Below, one piece after another: positions 50,056 through 58,144 of a stretch of 64,000 nt of DNA. The notes beneath the pieces were generated by a model, which was given only the letters and a program-made list of their open reading frames with translations, did not search any database and was not told the DNA's origin. Within the stretch, counting starts at the first letter, position 1. Each line of letters begins with the position of its first letter. Origin of the DNA: an uncultured Dialister sp. (GTDB lineage: Bacteria > Bacillota > Negativicutes > Veillonellales > Dialisteraceae); assembly GCA_934178345.1 (NCBI GenBank), contig CAKPQG010000002.1, positions 62,001-126,000 on the forward strand, in the 5' to 3' direction. Both the position numbers and the translations under genes were made by a program.

Positions 50056-50784
50056 ATGAAGAGACTGTTTTTAGCGATTACCAAAGGGGAAGAGATCCGT
50101 TTCCTGGGACATCTGGACTACCTGCGTACCATGGAGCGCGTGGTGGTTCGTTCAGGGATCCCGATCGCCTTCTCGGAAGGCTTCAATCCACATATGAAAA
50201 TTTCCCTTGACTCGGCGCTGGCCGTGGGGGTCACAGCGGATCCGCTCTATATGGAGATCAAACTCGAAAAGGATATGCCCATCGAAGAAGTGAAGGAGCG
50301 TATGCAGCGCGAGATGCCAAAGGGCATGACCATTTACCACATCGAAGAAGCGGCACAGGAATGGCCGAAATTCGTAGCTTTCTTCAATGAAGACGCTTAT
50401 GAAATGGAAGGTCCTGTGACGGAGGGGGCTGATGCCGAAGCGGCAAAAGAGGCGATAGCCCGTTTCAATGCACTTCCATCCTTCATCTACCAGCGTGTCA
50501 CGCCGAAAAAGGTCCGTGAGATGGATGTAAAGCCGATGATCATGGAGCCGATGAAGGTTCGCATCGAGGGGGAGAGAGCGTATCTCACCTTCTCTCTCAT
50601 CCGCAGCAATACAGGTACGGTGCAGCCTAAAGATGTATGGAAGATGCTTGCCGAGTCCTTCAGCCTTCCATGGACGCCGGATGCCTTCATCTGCTCGCGT
50701 ACCGGGACGTATCGGAAGGAAGAGGGGGAGAGAAAGACGCCCTTTGATCCCGGTGTCTTTGATGCGTGGGTCAAAAAGAAATGA
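50056..50784 (+). CDS. TIGR03936/DUF2344 radical-SAM-associated protein
   Basis: This 242-residue protein is of the family usually found as the C-terminal part or neighbour of a large B12-binding radical SAM protein (TIGR03960) and linked to rng. Marks: FLGHLDYLRTMERVVVRSGI near 17-36, FSEGFNPHMKISLDSALAVG near 39-58, and ICSRTGTYRKE near 214-224. Its function is unknown; an RNA-modification role has been guessed from its companions. No radical SAM partner lies immediately upstream, where nth stands. Its stop overlaps the rng ATG. RBS AGAGGAG. Confidence 0.85.
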   Translation: MKRLFLAITKGEEIRFLGHLDYLRTMERVVVRSGIPIAFSEGFNPHMKISLDSALAVGVTADPLYMEIKLEKDMPIEEVKERMQREMPKGMTIYHIEEAAQEWPKFVAFFNEDAYEMEGPVTEGADAEAAKEAIARFNALPSFIYQRVTPKKVREMDVKPMIMEPMKVRIEGERAYLTFSLIRSNTGTVQPKDVWKMLAESFSLPWTPDAFICSRTGTYRKEEGERKTPFDPGVFDAWVKKK

Positions 50785-52193
50785 AACAGATACTGCTCCA
50801 TGTGACAGAAGAGGAAAAGGTGCTTGCTGTCCTGGATGAGGGCGTACTTTCGGACATTTCTGTCGAAAAAGCAGAGGAAACGGATCTGGTGGGGCGTGTG
50901 TACAAGGGCGTCATCCGGAATGTCGTGCCTTCGATCAATGGGATGTTCATCGATATCGGTATCGGCAAGAACGGATTCCTCCGCACGAAAGATATCCTGT
51001 CCAAAGAGCCGCATACCGAGGGGGCATCTGTCCTTGTGCAGGTGGAGAAGGACAGCACAGAGACGAAAGGCCCGCTCCTGACGGAGAAGATCTCCTTTGC
51101 TGGAAAATATGCGGTGGCTCTCCTTGCAACGAACTATATCGGGATCTCCAAGAAGATCCGAAGCGAAGAGAAACGCGCATCGCTCAGAGCTATGGCGCGC
51201 GGCATATGTCCTTCCGGTATGGGAGCCATCGTGCGCACCGCGGCAGAAAAGGCGGAGACGGAAGAGCTTCGGCGCGATCTGTCTGCGCTTTCTGCCGTCG
51301 GAGAGATCGTCAGCCGCCGCTTTAAGGTGGAGAAGGCACCTAAGCTCCTGTACCGTGACGGCGACCTCGCGGTGAAAAGTCTGCGTGACTACATGACGCC
51401 GGACGTCGAAAGCCTGATCACGGATGACAGGCCGACCTTTCAGCGTTTGAGGCAGCTTGCGGAAGGAGAGGGATTCCCCGTAGAAAAGATCCGCTGTTAT
51501 GAAGGAAAGGAGCCGCTCTTCCATGCCTGCCATGTCGATGAGCAGATGAAAGCACTCTTCGATCGCGAAGTACCGCTCCCTTCCGGCGGCTCGCTCGTCA
51601 TCGACTACACGGAAGCACTGACTGCGATCGATGTGAATTCCGGCTCCTTTCAGGGGAATATGCCTCATGGGGAGTTGGCTTTCCTTCTGAATCAGTCTGC
51701 TGTGAAAGAGATCGCCCGCCAGATCCGCCTGCGCGGGATCGGCGGCATCATTCTCATTGATTTCATCGATATGGAAAAGAAATCGCAGGAAGCCCGTCTG
51801 GTCGAGCTTTTGAAAGAGGAAGTGCGGAAGGATCGTGTGAAGACCGTCGTCTGCGGCATGACCTCGCTGGGCCTGGTCGAGATGACGAGGAAACGTACCG
51901 TCCATCGCCTTTGGCAGAATTACTATGAGACATGCCCGCTCTGTCACGGACAGGGCCGCATCCTCTCGGCAGAATCGGTGGCCCAGCAGATCATAGAGGA
52001 TCTGGAGCGGCAGAAAAGCCGTGCGCCTTTCCGCAGTGGCATCCTCATCCGCTGCGAAAAAGAAGTGGCAGGACGCCTTCAGGCGAAAGATATGCAGGAG
52101 CGTCTTCAAGCTATCGTTCATCATGATGTCATCGTCGAAGACAATGGAGCCTTGATGAGAGAAGGGTACAGTATACTGGGTACTGGTGACTAG
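50781..52193 (+). CDS. rng: ribonuclease G/E family endoribonuclease
   Basis: This 470-residue RNase G-type enzyme processes rRNA and turns over mRNA. S1 domain near 35-120 (VGRVYKGVIRNVVPSINGMF, DIGIGKNGFLRTKD); the catalytic DNase-I-like part has LVIDYTEALTAIDVNSGSF near 276-294 with the metal-binding Asp residues (VNSG and GIILIDFIDMEKK); and the zinc-link CPLCHGQG near 388-395. The C-terminal extension of RNase E is absent. Start ATG 50781 overlaps the preceding stop. The last codons GTGD and the stop lie in a TGACTRG heptamer array, so the natural end may have been altered by a few residues. Confidence 0.93.
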   Translation: MKQILLHVTEEEKVLAVLDEGVLSDISVEKAEETDLVGRVYKGVIRNVVPSINGMFIDIGIGKNGFLRTKDILSKEPHTEGASVLVQVEKDSTETKGPLLTEKISFAGKYAVALLATNYIGISKKIRSEEKRASLRAMARGICPSGMGAIVRTAAEKAETEELRRDLSALSAVGEIVSRRFKVEKAPKLLYRDGDLAVKSLRDYMTPDVESLITDDRPTFQRLRQLAEGEGFPVEKIRCYEGKEPLFHACHVDEQMKALFDREVPLPSGGSLVIDYTEALTAIDVNSGSFQGNMPHGELAFLLNQSAVKEIARQIRLRGIGGIILIDFIDMEKKSQEARLVELLKEEVRKDRVKTVVCGMTSLGLVEMTRKRTVHRLWQNYYETCPLCHGQGRILSAESVAQQIIEDLERQKSRAPFRSGILIRCEKEVAGRLQAKDMQERLQAIVHHDVIVEDNGALMREGYSILGTGD

Positions 52194-52216
52194 TGACTGG
52201 TGACTAGTGACTAGTA
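52183..52216. repeat. TGACTRG heptamer array containing the rng stop
   Basis: GGTGACTAGTGACTGGTGAC then TAGTGACTAG. Four to five units. Confidence 0.85.
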
Positions 52217-52244
52217 TAGCGATTTGTTAACTTCTGGACTTAGT

Positions 52245-52425
52245 TAGAAGTGAGAAGTGAGAAGTGCTGGAAGGGGCACACAATGCATATAGTGCCCCAA
52301 TACTCCCTCATTATATAAAACAGTTTGTCCATCATTTATATAAAACTTTGCGGCGTTTCCTCATTTTATGCGCCGTACCTTCACTCCTAACTCCTAACTC
52401 CTCACTCCTAACTTGATTCGGAAGT
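52245..52425. repeat. composite repeat: GAAGTGA heptamers, hairpins, CTCCTAA heptamers
   Basis: GAAGTGAGAAGTGAGAAGTG at the left, GGGGCACACAATGCATATAG with TGCCCC hairpin, GCGGCGTTTCCTCATTTTAT with GCGCCG, and CACTCCTAACTCCTAACTCC at the right. No gene before the thioredoxin gene. Confidence 0.75.
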
Positions 52426-52553
52426 TGACTTAAATGCCAGTTATTTAGAAAACGCAATATTACGGATTCGGGTCTTTAGGAATATACTGACCTGAGATGG
52501 AGACAGCGTTTCGCTGGCATTTGCTATCCCGTGAATGAAAGGAAAATTTGATA

Positions 52554-52877
52554 ATGATCGAAGATATTCACTCCGCCGCGGACATGGACCATCTCGTCGC
52601 GGAGAAAAAAGGCTATGTGCTTCTATGGCTTTGGGCAGCATGGTGCCGCCCTTGCCAGGTCATGGCACCTGCTGTGCAGGCACTGGAAGAGCGTTTCCCG
52701 GGGAAAATACAGGTGGTGCGCATGGAAGTTGATGAGCAGGAGGAACTCGCCGAAGGCTTTTCCCTCGTTGGCGTGCCGACCTTTATCCTGTATAAGGACG
52801 GCAAAGAAAAAGGCCGCATTGTCGGCTATCGCATGAAGGCAAAATTCTTCGAAGAAATCGAAGGCTTGATGAAGTAG
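52554..52877 (+). CDS. thioredoxin-like protein
   Basis: This 107-residue thioredoxin fold protein has active site WCRPC (canonical WCGPC with Arg for Gly) in LWAAWCRPCQVMAPAVQAL near 26-44 and the cis-Pro loop VGVPTFILYKDG near 72-83. No signal peptide, so cytoplasmic. It likely reduces protein disulfides, possibly fed by the flavoprotein at 48072. The Gly-to-Arg change in the active site should alter redox potential or partner choice. ATG 52554 follows AAAGGA. Confidence 0.88.
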   Translation: MIEDIHSAADMDHLVAEKKGYVLLWLWAAWCRPCQVMAPAVQALEERFPGKIQVVRMEVDEQEELAEGFSLVGVPTFILYKDGKEKGRIVGYRMKAKFFEEIEGLMK

Positions 52878-52883
52878 GCTTTG

Positions 52884-52935
52884 GGTGACTAGTGACTAGT
52901 GACTAGTGACTAGTGACTAGTGACTAGTGACTGAA
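52884..52935. repeat. TGACTAG heptamer array, near perfect
   Basis: Seven to eight consecutive TGACTAG units (GTGACTAGTGACTAGTGACT...), the most regular array in the window. Confidence 0.92.
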
Positions 52936-52972
52936 ATACCGCTTTCGGGCATGGCTCGTTCTTGGGAAACGC

Positions 52973-53047
52973 TGATTAAATCGCAGAGTCGGATTTCACA
53001 AGAATTTTTATACATAGCTTCGTCATAACCTTCCTTAAATAGCTCGT
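52973..53047 (-). mobile_element. half fold-back element
   Basis: GGGAAACGCTGATTAAATCG through CCTTCCTTAAATAGCTCG, then the match stops. The right half is lost, and the sequence runs directly into a terminator. Confidence 0.7.
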
Positions 53048-53055
53048 TCATCCGA

Positions 53056-53086
53056 TACGCTTGAAATTTTCAAGCGTATTTTTTAT
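53056..53086 (+). terminator. intrinsic terminator of the thioredoxin gene
   Basis: ATACGCTTGAAA-TTTTCAAGCGTAT followed by TTTTTAT. It is separated from the gene by a heptamer array and a half fold-back element. Confidence 0.85.
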
Positions 53087-53121
53087 TTCATTTTTTCTAT
53101 ACAACGCCTGCCTTTTCATGC

Positions 53122-53303
53122 TATAATGACACCATAAAATGATACGTGCAAAGAGACCTGTCTTTGCATGAATGAATTTCTCGACAAGTGAAAGCTTAGC
53201 GAGCTGAAACGCCAGTGTTTGTTATGGCGCATGATTCATCCATGCGGAGGCAGGTTTTTTGATGGTATCGATCAAAAGCTGTTTTTGCTGAGGAGGAATC
53301 ATC
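53122..53303 (+). promoter_or_regulatory. -10 box and long structured leader of the deaminase-like gene
   Basis: TATAAT at 53122-53127 (poor -35) is followed by ~175 bases without a gene. The leader holds TGCAAAGA-GACCTG-TCTTTGCA (53146-53169, perfect 8-bp stem), CGCCA...TGGCG, GCATG...CATGC and an AGGCAGGTTTTTTG tract. It does not fit the purine riboswitch consensus. An unassigned regulatory leader is possible. Confidence 0.4.
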
Positions 53304-54320
53304 ATGGCAAACGAAGTGACTATGGAATTTGTACAGGGTATGCCAAAGGCAGAGCTGCACCTGCACATCGAAGGAAGTCTGGAGCCGGAGCTGAAGCTCG
53401 CGCTCGCCCAGAAGAATCATGTGGATATCGGACAGTCCACCATCGAAGAAGTCAGAAAGTCCTACCAGTATGACGATCTGGCGTCTTTCCTCGCGGTGTA
53501 CTATCCGGCGATGAATGTGCTCCAGACGGAAGACGATTTCTACGATCTGGCGATGGCCTATCTGAAACATGCGAAGGAAGAGAATGTCCGTCATGTAGAA
53601 ATTTTCTTCGACCCGCAGGCACACACCAGCCGCGGCATCGCATTTGAAACTTTCATCAAAGGTCTCTACCGTGCGACGGTCGATGCGCGTGCGATGAACA
53701 TTGATGCTCGTCTCATCATGTGTTTCCTGCGCGACCTCTCCAGAGAGTCTGCCAGAAAGACGCTGGAAGAAGCCATGCCGTACAAGGATATGTTCATCGG
53801 TGTCGGCCTCGACTCGGATGAGCACAACAATCCTCCGATGAAATTCTTCCCCGTCTTCGTCGAAGCAGAAAAGGCCGGCCTGCGTCTCACGGCCCATGCG
53901 GATATCGACCAGAAGGACTCCATCGAGCATATCCGTGACCTCTTGGAAGTCATCGGCGTGGAACGTATCGATCATGGCACGAATATTGTCGAAGATCCGG
54001 ACCTTGTCGACTATGCGGTGAAGCATCAGATCGGCTTCACCTCCTGCCCGCTGTCGAATTCCTTCGTTCGCCCGGAAATGAAGGGCCCGGAAATCAAAGA
54101 GCTTCTTACAAAAGGTGCGAAGATCTGCATCAATTCGGATGATCCGGCATACTTCGGCGGCTATATCAGCAAGAACTACTATGAGCTGGCGCGCCAGTTC
54201 GACCTCACCAAAGAACAGGTCGTCCAGCTTGCCAGAAATTCCTTCGAAGCCAGCTGGATCAGCGAAGAGCAGAAAGCGATCTATATCGCTGAGCTCGAAG
54301 AATACGCGAGAACGCATTAA
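53304..54320 (+). CDS. adenosine/adenine deaminase superfamily protein, atypical active site
   Basis: This 338-residue TIM-barrel protein resembles prokaryotic adenine/adenosine deaminases: metal ligands His19 and His21 in AELHLHIEGSLEPE, EIFFDPQAHTSRG near 97-109, IDHGTNI near 220-226, and NSDDPAYFGG with Asp279/Asp280. The usual HAGE motif, whose Glu protonates the purine, reads His198-Ala-Asp-Ile, so that Glu is missing. I recall similar HxDxD variants in some deaminases of this superfamily acting on N6-substituted purines, but cannot verify this. With the NCS2 permease and AdeC-like enzyme downstream it probably handles a purine base. RBS GAGGAGG. Confidence 0.8.
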   Translation: MANEVTMEFVQGMPKAELHLHIEGSLEPELKLALAQKNHVDIGQSTIEEVRKSYQYDDLASFLAVYYPAMNVLQTEDDFYDLAMAYLKHAKEENVRHVEIFFDPQAHTSRGIAFETFIKGLYRATVDARAMNIDARLIMCFLRDLSRESARKTLEEAMPYKDMFIGVGLDSDEHNNPPMKFFPVFVEAEKAGLRLTAHADIDQKDSIEHIRDLLEVIGVERIDHGTNIVEDPDLVDYAVKHQIGFTSCPLSNSFVRPEMKGPEIKELLTKGAKICINSDDPAYFGGYISKNYYELARQFDLTKEQVVQLARNSFEASWISEEQKAIYIAELEEYARTH

Positions 54321-54361
54321 GGGTTAGCCCATGGGGCGGCTCCGTCCACTGATTATGAATG

Positions 54362-54545
54362 AAAGCTTTGCTTGAATGAGGAATTAGGAATGAGGAATGA
54401 GGAATGGTGGTGCGGCGCATAAAAATATGTAAGCGCCGCGGAGTATAAATAGGGCGATGCCCGAAGATGGCATTTCAGTCACCAGTCACCAGTCACTAGT
54501 CACTCGAAGCTCCTAATCCCTAGCTATTAATCATCCCTGCTTTCA
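54362..54545. repeat. GGAATKA heptamers, GC hairpin and TCACTAG heptamers
   Basis: ATGAGGAATTAGGAATGAGG, GGTGCGGCGCATAAAAATAT with GTAAGCGCCGCGGAGT, then CAGTCACCAGTCACCAGTCA. No gene. Confidence 0.75.
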
Positions 54546-54621
54546 AACTTAGTCCCTTGGGCAAACCCTCAAACATTAACCCCATCCCACTACATTACCA
54601 AGAGAGGTTGATACATCCAAA

Positions 54622-55959
54622 ATGTCTGATACTACATCTCACGGTCTGCTGGACCGGCTGTTTCATTTGACCGAGAACAAGACGACGGTCAAGAGAGAAT
54701 GTCTGGCCGGACTCACGACCTTTGTCTCAATGGCTTATATTTTATTTGTGAATCCCCAGATCCTGGGGGATGCCGGGATGGACGCAGGGGCGGTCTTCAC
54801 GGCTACGGCGCTTTCTGCGATTTTTGGCTGCCTTCTCATGGGATTCCTTGCGAATTACCCGATTTCCATCGCGCCGGGGCTGGGTGACAATGCTTTCTTC
54901 ACCTACTCCGTCGTCCTTGCCATGGGCATGCCATGGCAGCAGGCGATGGCAGGGGTCTTCATCGCCTCCATCCTTTTCACGGTCGTTTCCATTTTCAGGA
55001 TTCGTGAAATCATCATTGATGCGATCCCGCAGGATCTGAAATATGCGATGGCAGCCGGTATCGGCATTTTCATTTCCTTTGTCGGCCTGCAGGGCGGCGG
55101 CATCGTCATCGCGGATCCGGCCTCCATCATCTCCATCGGCTCCTTCAAAGTACCGACCACCTGGCTCACCATCTTCGGTACCCTTGTGACCGCGCTCCTG
55201 ATGGCGAGAAAAATCCCCGGCTCCATTTTCTACGGCATCGTCATCACCGCGGTCGCCGGTCTTGTGACAGGTGTCATCGCACCGCCGGACAGCATCATTT
55301 CTATGGCACCGTCTCTGGCACCGACCTTCGGCGTCGGCGTGACGCATATGGGAGCGATCCTGACCGATCCTACCATGTGGGCCGTCGTCGTCATCTTCTT
55401 CCTGGTCGCTTTCTTTGATACGGCAGGCACACTCATCGGCCTTGCGCAGCAGGCGGGCTTCATGCACAATGGCAAGATGCCGCGCATCGGCCGCGCGCTC
55501 ATGGCAGACTCTCTCTCCATGCTCGCCGGCGCTGTCATGGGGACGACCCCGACGGCAGCGTATGTCGAGGCTTCCGCCGGTATCGCAATGGGGGCGCGCA
55601 CGGGTCTCACCGCTGTCGTCGTCGCGATTCTTTTCGGCGTCAGCATGATCTTCTCGCCGCTCCTTGCTGTCGTCACGGCGAATGTCACGGCTCCGGCGCT
55701 CATCGTCGTCGGCGTCCTTATGGCATCCGCCCTGAAGGAAATCCGCTGGGATGAATTTGAGATCGCGCTCCCGTCCTTCCTGGTCGTCATCGGCATGCCG
55801 CTCACTTTCAATATTTCGTATGGCATTGCCTTCGGCTTCATTTTCTATCCGCTCGTCATGATTGCCGCTGGTCGAAGAAAAGAACTGAACTGGATCATCT
55901 GGCTCATGTTCTTCCTTTTCCTCCTCCTGCTCGCGACCCTGACGATGCTGAAATTTTAA
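54622..55959 (+). CDS. NCS2-family purine permease (AzgA-like)
   Basis: This inner-membrane purine:H+ symporter has 445 residues and about 12-14 segments. It opens LTENKTTVKRECLAGLTTFV (13-32), as AzgA-type adenine/guanine/hypoxanthine permeases do. ANYPISIAPGLGDNAFFTYS near 77-96 is the TM3 motif, FFDTAGTLIGLAQQAGFM near 264-281 the substrate-site segment of TM8, and GTTPTAAYVEASAGIAMGAR near 307-326 that of TM10. It lies between two deaminase-like genes, so it probably brings in their substrate. The RBS is distant (GAGAGG about 14 bases away). Confidence 0.93.
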   Translation: MSDTTSHGLLDRLFHLTENKTTVKRECLAGLTTFVSMAYILFVNPQILGDAGMDAGAVFTATALSAIFGCLLMGFLANYPISIAPGLGDNAFFTYSVVLAMGMPWQQAMAGVFIASILFTVVSIFRIREIIIDAIPQDLKYAMAAGIGIFISFVGLQGGGIVIADPASIISIGSFKVPTTWLTIFGTLVTALLMARKIPGSIFYGIVITAVAGLVTGVIAPPDSIISMAPSLAPTFGVGVTHMGAILTDPTMWAVVVIFFLVAFFDTAGTLIGLAQQAGFMHNGKMPRIGRALMADSLSMLAGAVMGTTPTAAYVEASAGIAMGARTGLTAVVVAILFGVSMIFSPLLAVVTANVTAPALIVVGVLMASALKEIRWDEFEIALPSFLVVIGMPLTFNISYGIAFGFIFYPLVMIAAGRRKELNWIIWLMFFLFLLLLATLTMLKF

Positions 55960-55961
55960 GG

Positions 55962-56060
55962 GAATTAGTGACTGGTGACTAGTGACTAGGGACTAGTGAC
56001 TAGGGATTAGACTTTAGATGTCTGACAGTCTCTTAGTCTCCCTGTCTCTCAGTCTATAGA
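55962..56060. repeat. TGACTAG, TAGGGAT and GTCTCTN heptamers
   Basis: TAGTGACTGGTGACTAGTGA, GACTAGTGACTAGGGATTAG, and CTTAGTCTCCCTGTCTCTCA. Confidence 0.75.
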
Positions 56061-56159
56061 AACCTTCTGGTATCGCCCATGTATTTGCGGCGTAGCCGCT
56101 ACCTTCCCATCGGAACGGGTTGAACCCGTTCAACTTATGTTTTTACAAAGGAGAATCAT

Positions 56160-57941
56160 ATGCTGACTAGAGAATTGCTCGCTTCCTACATTGACGCCGG
56201 CGCTGGCCGCATCAAAGCGGACATGGCGGTCATGGGTGGTACCCTGATCAATGTCAATACCGGTGAATACTATCAGGCGGACGTTGCCATTTACAAAGGC
56301 AAGATCACCGCGGTAGAGAAGGACATTTCCGACTACATCGATGAACATACGAAGATCATTGATGCGAAGGGAAAGTACCTCGCTCCGGGGCTCATCGACT
56401 GCCACGTCCATGTCGAATGCAGCAAGATGAGCATGACCCGCTTCGCAGAAGCCGTCGTGCCGCATGGCACCACGAGCATCGTCAGCGGACTTGATGAATA
56501 CATTTCCGTCATCGGTGTCGATGGGCTCGAAGATATTTTCAAGGAAATCGATGCCTCCCCATTGAAGGTTTTCTGGGCACTTCCATACAAGACGCCCTAC
56601 ACCATCCCGAAGTCCACCATTGCGTACAATGTCACCGCGAAAGACCATGAGAAATATCATCAGGATTCCCGCTGCTACGGCATCTGGGAGCTCGTCCGCG
56701 AAGCCGTCATGACCAAGGACCAGGATACGCTGGATGGCATCGTCGAAGCACAGAAGCGCCACCGTCCGATCTTCGGCTGCAGCCCGCTCGCTCGCGGAAA
56801 AGACCTGAACGAATACCTCATGAGCGGCGTCCGTGTCGACCATGAAAGCTACGACCATGAAGAATTCCTTGAAAAGGCTAGAAAAGGCGTCCACACCATC
56901 ATCCGTGAATCCGCCGTCACCAAATTCCTGAATGAAAACGTTCGCGCCATCACCGAATGTTGCCCGGGCATGGCACGTCACACCAGCTTCTGCTCCGATG
57001 ACGTCCACGCACGCGGCATCCTCGCGCACGGTCACATCGATCACATCGTCCGTCTGGCTATCAAGGCCGGTGTCGCACCGATGACTGCCATCCAGATGGG
57101 CACCATCAATGCCGCTGAAGCTTATCAGATCGATGACCACGTCGGCTCCATTGCGCCAGGCAAAGACGCCGACATTCTCCTCGTCGACCAGCCAGGCACT
57201 TTTGAGGTCGAGACCGTCATCAGCAAAGGCCAGCTCATCACCGAAAATGGAGAGAACCGTTTCGATTACCGGATCCCGGCGCGCCAGAGAGCCCTCACCG
57301 ATACCGTGAAGCATGCGCTTCTCACCGCGGATGATTTCGCCACCCATGTGAATATCGAGGAAGGCACCGCTCTTGTCGAGACCATTCACAGCGTGGGCCC
57401 CTTCATGAGAAAGAGAAGAGATGTCGAGCTCTCGGTCAAAGACGGCATCGTATGTCCGAGCGCAGAAAAAGACGTTGCCATGGTCTCCGTCATCGAGCGC
57501 TACGGCATCCACGGCCATATGTCGAAAGGCTTCATCTCCGGCTGGTCCTTCAATAAAGGCGCCATCGCGACCACCGCATCTCCGGATGACAACAACCTCG
57601 TCGTAGCCGGTGCGAGCCGCGAAGACATGGCGCTCGCTGCGAATACCCTGATCGGTCAGGGCGGCGGGCAGGTCGTCGTCATCGATGGCAAGATCATCTC
57701 CTTCCTTCCGCTTCCGATCGCAGGCATCGCATCCGACCTTGCACCGGAAGAACTGGCGAAGAAGGAAATCGAGCTCGAAGAAGGCGCGAAGGAAATCGGC
57801 AGCAGCCTGCCCGATCCGATCTTCTACCTTTCCTTCCTCCCGATCACCGCGATCCCGGATCTTGCGATTACCGACGGCGGCTGCGTAGACTATACGAAGC
57901 TCAGCTATTTCGATCCGATCCTCGAAGTGAAAGAGAAGTAA
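56160..57941 (+). CDS. AdeC-like amidohydrolase, atypical active site
   Basis: This 593-residue protein has the layout of adenine deaminase AdeC: HxH pair His82/His84 (DCHVHVECSKMS), ARGKDLNEYLMSG near 210-222, HTSFCSDDVHARGILAHGHI near 280-299, and the C-terminal domain with SKGFISGWSFNKGAIATTA and LIGQGGGQVVV. Compared with the E. coli sequence as I recall it, DPHEI reads GLDEY (Asp112 for His), the His of the DGH motif reads Cys207, and HDSHN reads PDDNN (475-479). Several metal or substrate ligands therefore differ, and adenine may not be the substrate. RBS AAAGGAG. Confidence 0.78.
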   Translation: MLTRELLASYIDAGAGRIKADMAVMGGTLINVNTGEYYQADVAIYKGKITAVEKDISDYIDEHTKIIDAKGKYLAPGLIDCHVHVECSKMSMTRFAEAVVPHGTTSIVSGLDEYISVIGVDGLEDIFKEIDASPLKVFWALPYKTPYTIPKSTIAYNVTAKDHEKYHQDSRCYGIWELVREAVMTKDQDTLDGIVEAQKRHRPIFGCSPLARGKDLNEYLMSGVRVDHESYDHEEFLEKARKGVHTIIRESAVTKFLNENVRAITECCPGMARHTSFCSDDVHARGILAHGHIDHIVRLAIKAGVAPMTAIQMGTINAAEAYQIDDHVGSIAPGKDADILLVDQPGTFEVETVISKGQLITENGENRFDYRIPARQRALTDTVKHALLTADDFATHVNIEEGTALVETIHSVGPFMRKRRDVELSVKDGIVCPSAEKDVAMVSVIERYGIHGHMSKGFISGWSFNKGAIATTASPDDNNLVVAGASREDMALAANTLIGQGGGQVVVIDGKIISFLPLPIAGIASDLAPEELAKKEIELEEGAKEIGSSLPDPIFYLSFLPITAIPDLAITDGGCVDYTKLSYFDPILEVKEK

Positions 57942-57959
57942 GAGCGAGGAAGGCGTCCG

Positions 57960-58016
57960 CTGGTGACCAGTCACCAGTCACCAGTCACCAGTCACCAGTC
58001 ACTAGTCACCAGTCCA
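57960..58016. repeat. TCACCAG heptamer array
   Basis: CAGTCACCAGTCACCAGTCA repeated, about eight units of period seven. Confidence 0.9.
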
Positions 58017-58044
58017 CATCGATGCCCCTCTCCCTTTTTGCAAG

Positions 58045-58084
58045 ATGGGAAACAGGAAATTTTCATTTTCTGTTTCCCATTTTT
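58045..58084 (+). terminator. intrinsic terminator of the purine cluster
   Basis: ATGGGAAACAGGAAAT-TTTC-ATTTTCTGTTTCCCAT followed by TTTTC, 16 bp with one mismatch. Confidence 0.9.
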
Positions 58085-58102
58085 CATTCTTTCTGATATA
58101 AT
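58074..58102 (+). promoter_or_regulatory. promoter of the first enolase-superfamily gene
   Basis: TTCCCA, 17 bases, TATAAT. The -35 lies in the 3' arm of the preceding terminator. Confidence 0.55.
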
Positions 58103-58144
58103 GCAATCGTTTCAGCGATAATGATTACAGGGGGAGGCACAATC

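Noticed and set aside
53122..53303. Purine riboswitch ahead of the deaminase-like gene
   Set aside because: The conserved core loops of the purine aptamer are absent; only unrelated stems are found.
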